Assembly (NCBI RefSeq): GCF_910592395.1
Contig: NC_088325.1
Location: 10,234,109-10,298,108, forward strand
Origin: Lineus longissimus
Taxonomy: Eukaryota; Nemertea; Pilidiophora; Heteronemertea; Lineidae
Direction of reading: 5' to 3'
Length of the DNA stretch: 64,000 bases
Positions 45,513 to 57,799 of the stretch are shown here, piece after piece (positions within the stretch are counted from its first letter, which is position 1; each line of letters opens with the position of its first letter). The notes below the pieces were generated by a model. That model had not been told where the DNA came from, made no database searches, and saw only the letters and a list, made by a program, of their open reading frames with translations. Made by a program: the position numbers and the translations under genes.

Positions 45513-45859
45513 GGGTTGCAGCCGCCATTACAAAAGGAATCATAGGGAGTCGCCATGGCGATCGATCATCGCACGACCTTGACCTTTGTTGGTGTGTCTT
45601 GCCATTATGTCATGTTGATTATGAGAGATGGGCAAGAAACGAGAAGTGTCCACTCGAAGTGTGACTCATGTCATCGGGGTGTTGTCTCACGGATGTTACG
45701 ACTGTTATTTCGTCCTTGGGATGTTGATGCAGTACACTTTGTCATATTATCGCTTGCAGTCGGTGGGGTCTGTTCAGTCAGTTTCACAAAACGTAGTTTG
45801 ATATTATGGGACAATTTTGACCTTAGAAGATGGGATGTTGGTTTCTTGGGTGAGGAGTA

Positions 45860-46150
45860 TCATGGCCTAGTGGTTAAAGCTGCTGGCTACCTCGCAATCG
45901 GGCCTGGCTTTGAACACGGTGAGAGCCCAGGATGTATTTCTGGATGAACCGCCGTGGGTTTCAAGGATTGGAAACTCCTTGCGGTGACACTGAGCCCATG
46001 AAAAAGAATTGAAATAACTCATTCTTGCACATCTGCAACTGGATACAACACTTGGAAGTTTTGTTCCATTCTGCTGACTGGTAGTGATTCGTTTTGAGTC
46101 CTCATAGGAGTATACTGCAGAAATATAAAATAAAGTAAAATTAGCTTGTT
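45860..46150 (+). mobile_element. tRNA-derived SINE family B, copy 2
   Basis: CATGGCCTAGTGGTTAAAGC (A box), CTGGCTTTGAACACGG (B-box region) and TTTCTGGATGAACC parallel the intron-2 copy at 5215-5625 in opposite orientation. Confidence 0.7.
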
Positions 46151-46690
46151 GTCCAGCTTGATATGTCATCTTGAAGTCCTACAATAGTGCATGCAACTTG
46201 TGAGTTGTGTAGTTGTCATTCCAGCAAAGCAGCACATGCGTATATGATCACATCAGCATTGCCTGTGGCACAAGAACCTCCGAGAAATCATTGAAAAAAC
46301 ATGTCCAGTTTCTCTTCTTATCAGCCTACTTTATCTCTGAGATCACCACTGGTGCCTTGAGCGCGCCAGAAAAAATGTCTACGCATAAAAAGCTGCCTAT
46401 GGTAACGTTTGATGTTGAATGATAAGCGATCGCGTTTCTGTACTGCATCAAAGATACCTGCAATAGAATATGAGGCTGGCGGAAAAAATATAATGTGATT
46501 GTGGGAGGTTTGGTGTTTTTGTAGGATGAAGGAAATACAAATGTTTTACAACGATACGTGACCACAATGGCTTTGTACATTTCTTGGCCGAGTTGAGTGG
46601 ACAATCTACCCATTTATCCTCATTTGATATTTAGATAATCTGTCCTGGGCCATATTCGATATATTCCATATCGCCTCTGTCCTCGATCTT

Positions 46691-46870
46691 TGAATCGAAA
46701 CGTTACCTGTAACGAGCACAACGTCCATTCCATTGTTCAAAATGAACGCTCGTTTCATTGTCGATCCGCTCGGACATAATCTCTTTTGATTAGTCACGGG
46801 ACTTGTCGTAACCATGCACGGCAGAATCAAATTAAATGTGACGCCATAAGACAAAGAGACGCATGGATGC
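46691..46870 (-). CDS. Weak candidate minus-strand exon
   Basis: Open frame YGVTFNLILPCMVTTSP... runs into a TTACAG|GTAACG donor in phase 1. Only the donor and the frame support it. No acceptor is obvious and no family is recognised. Confidence 0.15.
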
Positions 46871-47288
46871 TGTCGGCGATGGCGTCTGTTGTCCAACGCG
46901 GGAACAACAGAGTCGTTAAAACAGACTAATTAACGAAGTCACAATCAATAAGTGAAGATGTAATTGGAAGTTTTATGCTATTCACTGAATCGCTGACTTA
47001 TCATGATTTGGATGATGCGTATTCAAATCAAAATTATTCATAAAAAAGTCGATTCAATAGTTTTTGGTTGAATGGTGATGACTCAATTGAGTACACATGG
47101 CAGGATTCTCTCACAGTCAAGTGGGAGCGGTGTTACACAGGCAAAAGTGGTGTTACACAGGAGCGGTGTTACACAGGCAGAAGTTTTCATCATAGAGGAC
47201 AATCTTTGGCCCATGGTAAAATATAGGATGATTGGCACAAACCGCGTTTTATATCGGATCCCCATCATAGATTCTGTGACGAGCTATT

Positions 47289-47472
47289 AGACAATACAAC
47301 CTCTCTATTAAGGACACCCTCTGGACTGACAGACGCTGTGCTTAATAGAGAGGTGACCTGATAAGAGATATCATATCAAATGGAAACAACCAATTTTGGA
47401 CCAAACCTAGTGTCCTTAATAGATGGGTTGCCCTTAATAGAGAGGTGTCCTCTATGGGAGGTTCCACTGTAG
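47289..47472. mobile_element. MITE family 1, copy 6
   Basis: ACAATACAACCTCTCTATTAAG to GGGAGGTTCCACTGTA; full interior. A 33-bp one-end fragment of the same family (TACAGTGGAACCTCCCTTAG) lies at 47953-47985. Confidence 0.88.
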
Positions 47473-48470
47473 TTTCAATGTTGTTTATTGAGCTAGTATG
47501 TTTAGACTCTTCCTGGGGATGCTGCATTGCAAATATTTATGACGCCTGGTGAAATAGATTGTATGCAGTTCTTTCTAGATGTCATTTTCAATTGGTACTA
47601 GCCCCTGGCCTGGAGCAGGGGTTAGGCTACATTGTTTATAGCTATCAGAAATGCCTCATCCCTTGTGGGTGATTTACTTCATATGACAAATCCATTGCAG
47701 AGTATACATTGTGTTCAGAGTATCAGTCCGTTCCAATGTAGATTTCTGAAATTCTGTGTACATTAGTGTATACACCAATATAGAAACTGTATTGGTCGGT
47801 ATGACCTGATTGATTTGAAACATAACTTATAAAAGCTTGTTTTATTGGACGTTTCCTAGGCGATGGAGATATGACTTATTGCTTGTTTTCCAAAATTGTG
47901 ATAAATTGCTGTTTCTCTTAGTTCAACTGGAAAATATGTGTGTGGCTTCGTATACAGTGGAACCTCCCTTAGCATACACTTCTCAAAAATAGGCTGTGTA
48001 CGGACCCGGTAAATACCGGGTACGATAGCGAATGAATTGAAAGAATATTGTAAAGAGTTACACCTGTCACTGTCACTGTGCTGCGATTCTACAGGTAGTT
48101 TATAAATGTTGAAACAAGCCAAACAAAACGAAACAAAATAAACATTCTGAACATGAAATTGAAGATCATGTTTGGATGCAATATGATTGCACTAGCGTTA
48201 GGTTGATATTTTAGTTTGGCCTGTTTCATTTGGCTAGTTTCAACATTTACATACTACCGCTTCTACACTTTGTATATGTAGAGTAAAATGTACAATGCGA
48301 TTGTGTCGGCTATAAAACGTGCAATAAAAAACCTTGGCCTAATTGATGAACTGTTGACTAATTATCTAATTATCGCAAATTACCTCTTTTGTCTGATGGT
48401 TCTGAGTGTCTCTTAACCATAGTTGACCCAAAAATTGCTAATGTGGAAAATTCCCATTAATATTCGGAAA

Positions 48471-48800
48471 CGTTTTGTGTCAAAGGCCCTGTATCATTTT
48501 GTACACAAGTTAGGCCATGCCTATTTAGTTTACAGGGTTTTGTATCAAAGGCCTTGTATCTTTTTATACACAAGTTAGGCCATGCCTGTTTAGTTTACAG
48601 GGTTTTGTATCAAAGGCCCTGTATCTTTTTGTACACAAGTTAGGCCATGCCTGTTTAGTTTACAGGGTTTTGTGTCGAAGGCCCTGTATCTTTTTGTACA
48701 CAAGTTAGGCCATGCCTGTTTAGTTTACAGGGTTTTGTGTCGAAGACCTTGTATCTTTTTGTACACAAGTTAGGCCATACCTGTTTAGTTTACAGGGTTT
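48471..48800. repeat. 65-bp minisatellite, five copies
   Basis: Exact 65-bp periodicity of TTTTGTRTCAAAGGCCYTG...GTTAGGCCATGCCTGTTTAG. Units differ at one to four positions. Confidence 0.95.
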
Positions 48801-49252
48801 GTTTCATAAAAGTCTACATTGGCTTAGCTAGCGGGGGGGGGAGGCCCCCCAGAAGTCACCAAAAAACATGTTTTTGGCCGTGATTATGGCAGAAAATTGT
48901 CAAAAAGTGTCATTCTCCCCTGTAAGCCTTCTGCCCCCCTCTGCCCCCGCCCATGACCCAAAAGCTAGGTAAGCCCCTGGTCCCCCCATGACCAGAGAGT
49001 CAATCCGAAAGCTTCCCTTGAAAAAGAAAATGTCAAGGCTAAAATCATTGTCATCACTATGACCTCCTTATCACACATGTCACAGTGATTTAGATGGCGA
49101 CAGTTGGAGTATACCATTCGTTATGAACCCACTGACCTCGTACCGTCCTGGAGTTGCCATCCCGGGAGAGGACATAGCAGTTGATCTCAAGAGGCCACAC
49201 ACACAGTATTCTGTTGATCTCATTACTTTTAATAAAGGTTCTTGTGCTTCTT

Positions 49253-49531
49253 AAAGGAAACCTGTAGTGAAACACTTATAAAAATGGGGAGTTTTGAATG
49301 GCCCAGTTAAAACCTAAGGCGAGAATAATGTTCCATTGATAAATCTTAGCAGTTTTAAGTTCCCCTCAGTTAGTTGATTTTGCAAGCATGACATCTGAGT
49401 AACATTGCATAATGTTACTGACTCCAGTCAATGAACTGCATAAGAAGTAATCACCAATTTAGTTATTTTTACTACGTTCAGCACCATGTAGTCTAAATAA
49501 AGATTTGTGCCAACGGCTGGATCTCTTTAAG
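49253..49531. mobile_element. Possible TTAA-type MITE, degraded
   Basis: TTAAAGGAAACCTGTAGTG at the left and GGCTGGATCTCTTTAA at the right. Inverted pairing is short. Only the T2-like TTAAAGGAAA end supports the call. Confidence 0.3.
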
Positions 49532-49927
49532 TAGATTTCCATCTTATTCTGCCATTATCGGCAGTACCATATGCCTCCATTGATTGACGTACTGTCAGTT
49601 ATCTCGGTGAGGTGGACAACAGCTTCACTGTGTGGATTAGCGCAAATATTTTGATTGGCTAATCAACCTGCCTCGAGAACAGATGTTATATTGCGATGTC
49701 AGTATAAGTTTGCAGAAGACCACTGTACATCCAATACACATCTAGAGCATCATCAGTGGTAAACTGTTAGAGCAAGCTGTCTTTTCTACACTTCCTTGAG
49801 GGGCCATCTTGAACCTGATCTATACACATCCAAGTCAAACGCTTTGTATGTCATATTGAAGCGTCACCTCACATCTTGTAAGTCAATGCCGCTTACTGTG
49901 AAAATGTCTACTGCTAAATGTCAACAG

Positions 49928-50022
49928 TTTCATTATTGTCGATGATGGCTTCCTCAGTAGTGATGCTGACCTTGTCAATGTGGACAGTGGTGAAACTGTA
50001 GTCTTTTATCCAATGATAAGAG
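49928..50022 (+). CDS. Weak candidate exon of the secreted-protein gene
   Basis: After CAACAG (49927) a 31-codon frame (phase 2 entry) reads FIIVDDGFLSSDADL then SGETVVFYPMIR. It ends at AGAG|GTGAGT, an ideal donor, in phase 1. Entry phase matches the alternative GTAGGG donor at 33079. The acceptor's pyrimidine tract is poor. Composition looks extracellular and coding; no family is recognised. Confidence 0.28.
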
Positions 50023-50637
50023 GTGAGTTTCAAACTGCCTCGATGACAGAAAATTTACGCCAGTGTAACTCGCTCCTTTTCAACACTGAAGTTAGTCAAT
50101 TTCATTGGATCAAGGGGAGGGACCTTTAATTCTACCAAAAATACTGTTTCCGTAATTAAGTTGACATAGTTATTTTTTCTTTCTACATTATTGTACAATG
50201 ATTGCCAGTTAACAACAACATCCTGCATACACGATGCGTTTTGTTTGCATTCCCCTTCCCCGAATCCTTTATCCACACACACTTACAGTGTCATCCCGTG
50301 AGTTATTTCACAGATACTGGAACAAACATCCACTAAAGACCTTGTTATAGGGCTAATGATAATTAACATGATTAATGACTTTTTATCAAGGACAAGTGCA
50401 TCAACATACCAATGCAAATACAAATTGACCAGTATTATATTCACGGATGTCAGCCTAGGTCTGGCCAAGGAAGATTTTTGATATCAAATAGAAAAAAATA
50501 TGCTAAAAATGAGGTTTTTGAACAGGGCAAGCAATCCTTGTGGACAGAAGCTAGTGGTAGACATCCCCTAGCCCTCCATGCTATTCTCGTCAGGCAAAAA
50601 CCCCAGAGACTTGTATAGAACAGCTACCTAAATGGTC

Positions 50638-50830
50638 AGTTCTTCTACCTAGGCGTTTGCTCTGCACTTGGAGTGCGTTATTCTTCAGAGAGTATTCGAC
50701 ACCTCCAATGCGGGATGAGCGTTGTTGTGGTCCACTATGGTTAGGCACCAATTGGGTTGGCTGGCCTGATGCCGTCTTTGGCTAGAGGGGTTGGTTGAAT
50801 CCAGGTTTACAACTTCTAATGTAAGACCAG
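50638..50830 (-). mobile_element. SINE family B, distal fragment
   Basis: TTTGCTCTGCACTTGGAG, GGGATGAGCGTTG and CACCAATTGGGT parallel 5230-5370 of the intron-2 copy. Confidence 0.6.
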
Positions 50831-51155
50831 TTGTCATCAAGGGCCGGAATTAGCTGAAAGTAATATCATCAGTGGTCCACTAGATGATCGGAAAAGAGGG
50901 AAGTCAACAGGGGAAAGAGGCTCTTAACATATCATTTCCTTGATTAAATTGGACTGCTTTGTTCCTGGCCTCGGTGGCAGGCTGTAGTACTGAAGTGGGA
51001 GCTTTTCAGGACATCGGCTGGGTAGAGTTTCAAAAAATGAAAATGTGACCCCTTTATGTAGTAAGTTTCTTAGATGCACAAAATCAATTTAAGGTGTATG
51101 CCAAAAACTTAACGCCTGCCAAAATTTTCCTGTTCACAGGACCCTGATGAGTGCC

Positions 51156-51396
51156 TCAAAATTCCCCTGACGTTACCTTTCCCATCATCTCCATGACCTG
51201 CTTCGGATGGTCAGCATTGTCAACATGGCCGTTGATGCTGTACCAAACAGAACTTGTGTCCGTTATGGTAATGTCCAGCTCTTACGGCTCCTCCAATGGG
51301 TCCGAATTGGCCGCTAGAGAATTCCTTGCCTGTGATGGTCATCCCAAAATAGACCATTCCATTGATCGCTGTTGGTACGGAAGTTGTTGAACTCAT
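51156..51396 (-). pseudogene. Possible coding relic with one frameshift
   Basis: From ATG (51396; context GCCAAAATG) one frame reads MSSTTSVPTAINGMVYFGMT...FGPIGGA. Near 51280 a different frame continues as ELDITITDTSSVWYSINGHV...TSGEF-stop. A one-base shift would make a single chain of about 80 residues with uniform coding-like composition. Either a pseudogene, an assembly indel, or chance. No family is recognised. Confidence 0.22.
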
Positions 51397-51409
51397 TTTG
51401 GCGGCCAAG

Positions 51410-54400
51410 AGTTTTCGAAGTACCCCGGTGTGTCAGGTCTGAAGTGCGGCCAGTTTTGGAAAGAATTTCAACAACTGGTCACCATGCACAAACTCGTGTG
51501 CTGAAACCAGCTTAAAGGGGTACGCTCAATTCATATTTTATTGTCGGTCGGAAAAAGACAAAGCAAATGAGTGATAATCAAGTTACTTGAGACCAATTAT
51601 CAAGTATATTAATCACAGTACCGCACCTAATAAAGATGATGTCACTGTCCATACAATACCGTAATCACACATCGAGAACAAAGCATTAAATCAAGTGGTG
51701 CCACCTTTTGGTAAAGATGGAGTCATGATTGCGCTCAATGTTGCAGCAAAGACGTGATTAATTAGATCCTGGCCACCCTCGGGGAGAAATAATGAATCAT
51801 TAGTTACTTTACGCAACGTCATAATTAAGAAGTATTGCAAAAATGACACTGGAAGCATTGCTAAAATCTGGAATGGGATTTTGTAACGCCGGTCCCCTGG
51901 GATGGCGGGATGGCTGTGGTGACTCATTCATTACAACAGATGGGTGGTCTTACTGATAGTCTTTCCATCTAATGTTTGTAAGTGTGTTGCGCATTGTACA
52001 GGGTGTATCAATGAAAATGCAGCAACCAATACTTTGGCATGTTAAATTGTGGCAAGGAAAGTCACAGTTAATATGGTATGGAAATGTCTTCTGAAAACTA
52101 CACGAATACAAACGATGACTGTTTCAACGTATTATCCTAACCAGGTCACAAACTTTCGGGTGACTAGAAGCCCTAAAATAACAAAATGGCCATGTGGAGG
52201 CAATGGCAGCCAATTCAAGCAGGGACATAACGATATCATCAATAACTTGATTTCGAGTTCCAGAAGAATGACTTTTGGTCTTGGACTCCTGAGTCCTATT
52301 AATGACAATCAAATCAAAACAGTCTATGCCAAACCATCAAAATAAAAAACAACCGCAATCTAATAACACAACAATAGAATTATGATAAGATAACATTCCA
52401 GTTATTTTTCCGCTAAAAAACGATTGTAATAGCTCCTGAATGTTGCAATTGAAATAGTTCCAGTAATCAAATTGCATCCTGTCAACAATGATATTTTGTT
52501 TGGTATGAATTTTGGTCGTTTTATAAAAAGTGATGGGCAATTTATTATCAGTGGCACGTGTTTGGCCTCACGTTGGTTAACCTCTGTGTATCTGCATTGT
52601 TTTGCAGGCGGGTGGGGTGCAGTAAAGTTCAATCGTAACGTTTTATGGTGGCATATGTGAAATAGAATACCATTCTTTTAAATTCATGAGATTCAATTGT
52701 TTTTTTATTGTCATCTATTTGATAAATCCGTTAGGTTTTCTATTTCTAGACAGGATGGACCAGAAGCAATCATCAAATTGATTTTCATATGTTGGCCAAT
52801 TCGAATTAGAACTTCCATTTAACTTATCAATGGAGCATTTCTTCCAGTTCCTGTAAAGAATGGACTTGAGATCTAACTTTAAAAGTGTCAAGATGGTAGA
52901 ATGTTTATGTACATTTTCGGATGACTCTCAGAACTCATCTCTATGCATGATCATTACTGGTAACAATACATAAGTGCTGCTATTGAGAGTTACTTGTGTT
53001 CCTTCACCTTTAATACGAGACGTACTGCTTTTGTTCAAAGCCCGACAACATCGCTTGCCGTGCCATAATAAAGTTTTTTTGAGACGAGTAAACTTCCGGT
53101 CAGGTGACCAATGGAGTGCTGTGTGATGTCATAGTTTATATCTAAAATGATCAAGGTGCAGGGCATGTGTCATGACTCGTGAAGTCATGCGATTTGTCAT
53201 GTGATCTGAAGTTTTTGGACGTGTAAACATGATTGCTCGACACTGCGATCTCTGTCGGTGGGCCATGAAGGAAAGTTGCCAGTCCCGATTTGCAATTTTA
53301 TGGAGAGGATAACGAATATCTGTAATAAATGTCCCCAAAATAGCATCAGTTATCATAGCGAGTTAACATTATCAGAGGTCGTTACTCAGCCATTGGATCA
53401 ATATTGTACCAGGGCGCATTACCCGCAACCCGATTATATCACCATTGCGGGCGTCGATTGAGACAGTATCCTGTAAGAGTCATGTGACCGGCTAGCTCGG
53501 TGCATTGCGGTTTGGTAATCTCTGCCTTAAGTGCTGCACAAGCGAGTGATAAAAGTCACATCTACCTACGATTAAAGTCGCTGCTATGAGTGAGAAAAAG
53601 ATCTCTTATCTGCGGGTAAAACCCGTAATCGCTTGGTTGATATTGACTCGCAAATCGCTGCGACTTGCAATGACCACTACAAACAAGCGATTATTGTGGT
53701 ATGCAATTTAAATCGTAGATTGTATTGATTTATATTGCTCCTTTGCAGGGCGCTTTGTGCCTTGTCCTGATTGGTTTTGCAGTTAGACAGAGGTGATGAT
53801 GGGTTGTTGAAGACTGCAAATTTTGAGAGAAAACTTTTGCGTTTGTTTGGAGCCTACATTCACACCAGAACCCATTCTCTGGTACAAAGTCTTAAGAATG
53901 ACCAGCTCGCTCAGAACCCAGTCTCTGTCAGTGTCTTTCATATGAATGACTCGCCTTGTGCATTGCGGTCACCGCCTTGTCATGTGATCAACTGATTGGC
54001 AATTACTGAGATGACATTGTATCTGCCGTATCAAGCATCTTCAAGACAACAGGCTAGCCAAGTGCAATCTGGTTTCCTCATCTCATCGATGTCGATTCGA
54101 TTGATTTGCATTTAGTCAGAGGTATGATGTGTCTGTACTAACGTGACTCATAAGGTATAGCAGATCTTGAGACAAAGTTGCCACTACATCTAGATGAATT
54201 TCAACGGGTATTGTCTCAGAAAATTCTGATGGTCAGAATATCGTAGTTACCCATTTTCTGTTGAGACTATGATAGGACATGCAGCAGGGCGCCCGCAGAA
54301 TGAACTTTTAATTTCTGGCTGTTTCAATCTCAAAATATTCGTCCCTGGAAACCGCCGTCACCCCAACCTCAATCGGTTAAAGTTCTCTTCAGAAAGTTAT

Positions 54401-54570
54401 AAGAAAAGAATAGCTGATTTTAGTCATAAAGGGTTGATAAAACTTCATTGAAGATGATATTGGTATGGGTAAGTTGTACAGTTATTGCCCCTGTACAATT
54501 TCATTGCCCTGCAGTGTTGAAAAGTGCTGGTAGACAATGGTAGAACACATCAATGCGCATCAATGAGTCC
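51410..54570. other. No gene seen
   Basis: Short frames only. TTAAAGGGGTACGC at 51513 resembles a lone TTAA-type MITE end and has a relative at 59811 (TTAAAGGGATACGCC). Strong acceptor-like CTCCTTTGCAG at 53748 is followed by a short hydrophobic frame (GALCLVLIGFAVRQR) ending at CAGAG|GTGATG, too weak to call. Confidence 0.4.
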
Positions 54571-54573
54571 ATG

Positions 54574-54675
54574 AGGTAAGGTAACGTGGTACAATTATAT
54601 CCCCAACAGTGTTGAAAAGAGCTGGTAGTACACATCAGTGTACACTGAGGCTATAATTGTATCACATTACCTTAG
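54574..54675. repeat. 100-bp hairpin
   Basis: GAGGTAAGGTAACGTGGTAC...AATTATA pairs with TATAATTGTATCACATTACCTTAG, arms of about 24 bp. The internal CAGTGTTGAAAAGNGCTGGTA is also duplicated just upstream at 54514. Confidence 0.7.
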
Positions 54676-55227
54676 ATTTAAGTGGAAATCCTTTGTAGCC
54701 ATTGAAAAATAAGGGTCATGTATGAATAAATTGAACTGCTTATTGAAGTCATCGAAATAATAAAAGGCAAATAATTAAGCTATGTCAAAGCTGTGGTTAA
54801 ATAGTGTCTTCTCAGGCTTCTAAAAAACGGCTTAAAAAAGAAAGTTAATTTCTCACGGCATCGAATCACCTGCTTTTAGCTCAATTACGCCCACTATGTA
54901 TGATGTCGCCTCCCTCCATCGTGAACGTCACTATGATGCCCCGGGCAATCGTGGCTTCCATTTATCGAGCGCTCGGCAGAAAAATGACGTCGTTTAGGAA
55001 ATCAAGCATCGGAGAACACCTGTGGCGAAGTATAACGACTTTGTTGTATGTGTGCATCCTGGTGTATGGGATGATGTTAGTTCTGAATTGGAACGATGTC
55101 ATTTGATGATAGTTGTTGTTTGAGGAAATGGGATCAGGGACGTTGAGTAGATTTCCTTTAAGGGTTTAGTCTGTTTGTTTACCTTGGTGTTAATTTCAGT
55201 GAAAATCTATGTCTGTGAAAATAAATG

Positions 55228-55395
55228 TACAGTAGAGCTTATCTGGAAAGGACACTCTCGGGACTGACAAGTACTGTCCATGATGAAGAGGTGTCCTGAT
55301 TAGAGTGGTCAAATTGAATGGAAACAACCAATTTGGGACCCAAAGCTTTATTTAGAGAGGTGTCCACTAACAATGACTAAGGAGGTTCAACCACT
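55228..55395. mobile_element. MITE family 1, copy 7
   Basis: TACAGTAGAGCTTATCTGG start, interior AAACAACCAATTTGGGACC, end GGAGGTTCAACCAC. More diverged than copies 3-6. Confidence 0.82.
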
Positions 55396-56559
55396 TTGTG
55401 CCAAGAGTATTGGCCACTTCGCTGGCCTCCCCAAAGGGTATGGAATGCAATATATAGCACTCGCCTTGTCAAAATGGCAGCCAAATTGCTATTACGCTAG
55501 TGCTAGCGTCCCTTGGTACTCTCGTATCACGATGTAGTAAACTGTGTTGTGCTGGTGGCTAAAATTGTATTTGCGCAGATGGTGATATTCTTTTGTCATG
55601 CAGCGCATCGGATATTGTTTCAATCAGTTATACCCCATCGCACTAAAATGTGTACTTGGCCACCCTCTACAACAAAGAAGTGGGCCTTGGGATGTTATTC
55701 CTGTTGGTATACACCTTTCCAGAAATGGGGCGCTGAGTGTCCGAAATAGTGATGTCATAAGGGGAAACTAGGCCTTATGGTGGAGGGACAAAGGAGATAG
55801 TCATGGTTGACCAACACACTTGAATGCCTTTAATGACGGACAAGGGGGAAAAAGTTAGTTCCAATGCAAGCCACCAATTTCGGGAAGCATGTATCGCAGG
55901 GTCTTCTTTTAAAGTGCTTATACACAGTATCCCTGCCAGCTTTGAAATGGCCAGGACCATATTGGCTGGCGTATTTCTGATGGAACTGTTTATGACTGCC
56001 TTACGATCCCTAGATACCTAATACATCGACCGAGGTCAAATTAGCCAGCTCGATGGTTTCTCGTTGACCATATTGTGAAACCAAATCAGCCAATCAGGTG
56101 TGCTGATTCAAGTCGCTGCGGAATATTAATGGTATTGATGGCACCTTTGGGGATCGATGTGAGCGGAATATATAGAGAAGCAAAGATGGTATTTCACCAT
56201 TGGAGGGCACTCTGAAAATGAGCCATGTATTTGATTTGATGTTGTGGCATCACTGACATAGGCCTATTCATGTTAAAGTTGGGGTTTTAGTTGGATATCG
56301 TCAATAGAGATTATTATCGGAGTTCACACATTATGCACAGTCTATTCTGAAACCTTTTCAGTAGAACTCAGATTTGCTGCTCATTCATTGGTGCAACCTG
56401 AGAATTTCTGACGGGTACTCATTTATACACCACGGTGGATTGAGGCAGACAGACCTCCACCTTCTGATATCAAAACACCTACTGGTCTTGCCGCTAAGGT
56501 TGCCAGCTGTCACCAGCCTAATATCAACTGTGGCCTGTGCTGCTCAGTTTGAAAACAAA

Positions 56560-57545
56560 GCTGACCTTGACCCAAACTGATCTTGACCGGAACTGACCAG
56601 GCGATTGAGGGCCTGCCAGTTTGCAAGCAAGGTTGACTTTGACCTGAACTGATCACAACCTGGTCTTGTGAGGACAGCTAGTATTAGCCACAGACCAGGT
56701 GATTAGCGGCCTACACTTGTCAGTTTGCAAACAAGGCTGACCTTGACCTGAACTGGCAATGACCAAGTTAAGTTGTGGAGGACTGTATTTGCTGCTGACC
56801 AGGTGTTTAGCGGCCTGTACTTGTGAGTCAGCAAACAAGGCTGACTTTGACCTGGAACTGGCCACAACTAGGTCAAGATAAGGACTGTATTTGTTGCTGA
56901 CCAGGTGTTTAGTGGCCTGTACTTGTCAGTCAGCAAACAAGGCTGACTTTGACCTGGAACTGGCCACAACTATGTCAAGTCATGGAGGACTGTATTTGCC
57001 GCTGACCAGGTGTTTAGCGGCCTGTACTTGTGAGTCAGCAAACAAGGCTGACTTTGACCTGGAACTGGCCACAACTAGGTCAAGATAAGGACTGTATTTG
57101 TTGCTGACCAGGTGTTTAGTGGCCTGTACTTGTCAGTCAGCAAACAAGGCTGACTTTGACCTGGAACTGGCCACAACTATGTCAAGTCATGGAGGACTGT
57201 ATTTGCCGCTGACCAGGTGTTTAGCGGCCTGAACTTGTCAGTTTGCAAACAAGGCTGACTTTGACCTGAACTGGCCACAATTAGGTCAAGATGAGGACTG
57301 TATTTGCTGCTGACCAGGTGTTTAGCGGCCTGCACTTGCCAGTTTGCAAACAAAGCTTACTTTAACCTGAATTAGCCACAACCTGGTCATGTTGGCTGTG
57401 GAGGGCAGTGGCTGTCGCCAGTCAGGTTATCAGCCGCCTGTGCTGGTCAGTCAGCAAACAAGGCTGACCTTGACCTGAACTGGCCACGACCTGGTAATGT
57501 TGTTGAGGGAAGTGGTTGTCGCCAGTCAGGTTATCAGCCGCCTCC
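56560..57545. repeat. About 103-105-bp satellite with about 206-bp dimer order
   Basis: Roughly nine units of GCTGACCAGGTGTTTAGCGG, CAAACAAGGCTGACTTTGAC and ACTGGCCACAAC. In the centre (56780-57240) two unit types alternate (CAAGATAAGG against CAAGTCATGGAGG), so a dimer was amplified. Edges are diverged. Confidence 0.92.
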
Positions 57546-57799
57546 ACCTGCACTTGTTAATAGGATCAGGTTGGCATTTGTAAAACAAATTGCTCTACCT
57601 GTTCCAAGGCTATAATGTGGTTTATGGTATTCTAACTAATTGCTCTGGGACAACTCCAGTGTTAACCCTTAGGGAGCTGATTAACTGCAGACTTTCCAGT
57701 GGGAACAAGGTGAATGCTGGCCTGGATCAAAAACTTCTTCAAAATTATTGAAAAATCGTTTCCAGCACTCTTGGTGTTATCTCTGAGGTATTGTTCACT

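Noticed and set aside
53749-53793. Short hydrophobic exon (GALCLVLIGFAVRQR) as a membrane segment
   Set aside because: Acceptor is good, but the frame needs phase 0, which does not fit neighbouring candidate exons, and the donor GTGATG is weak.
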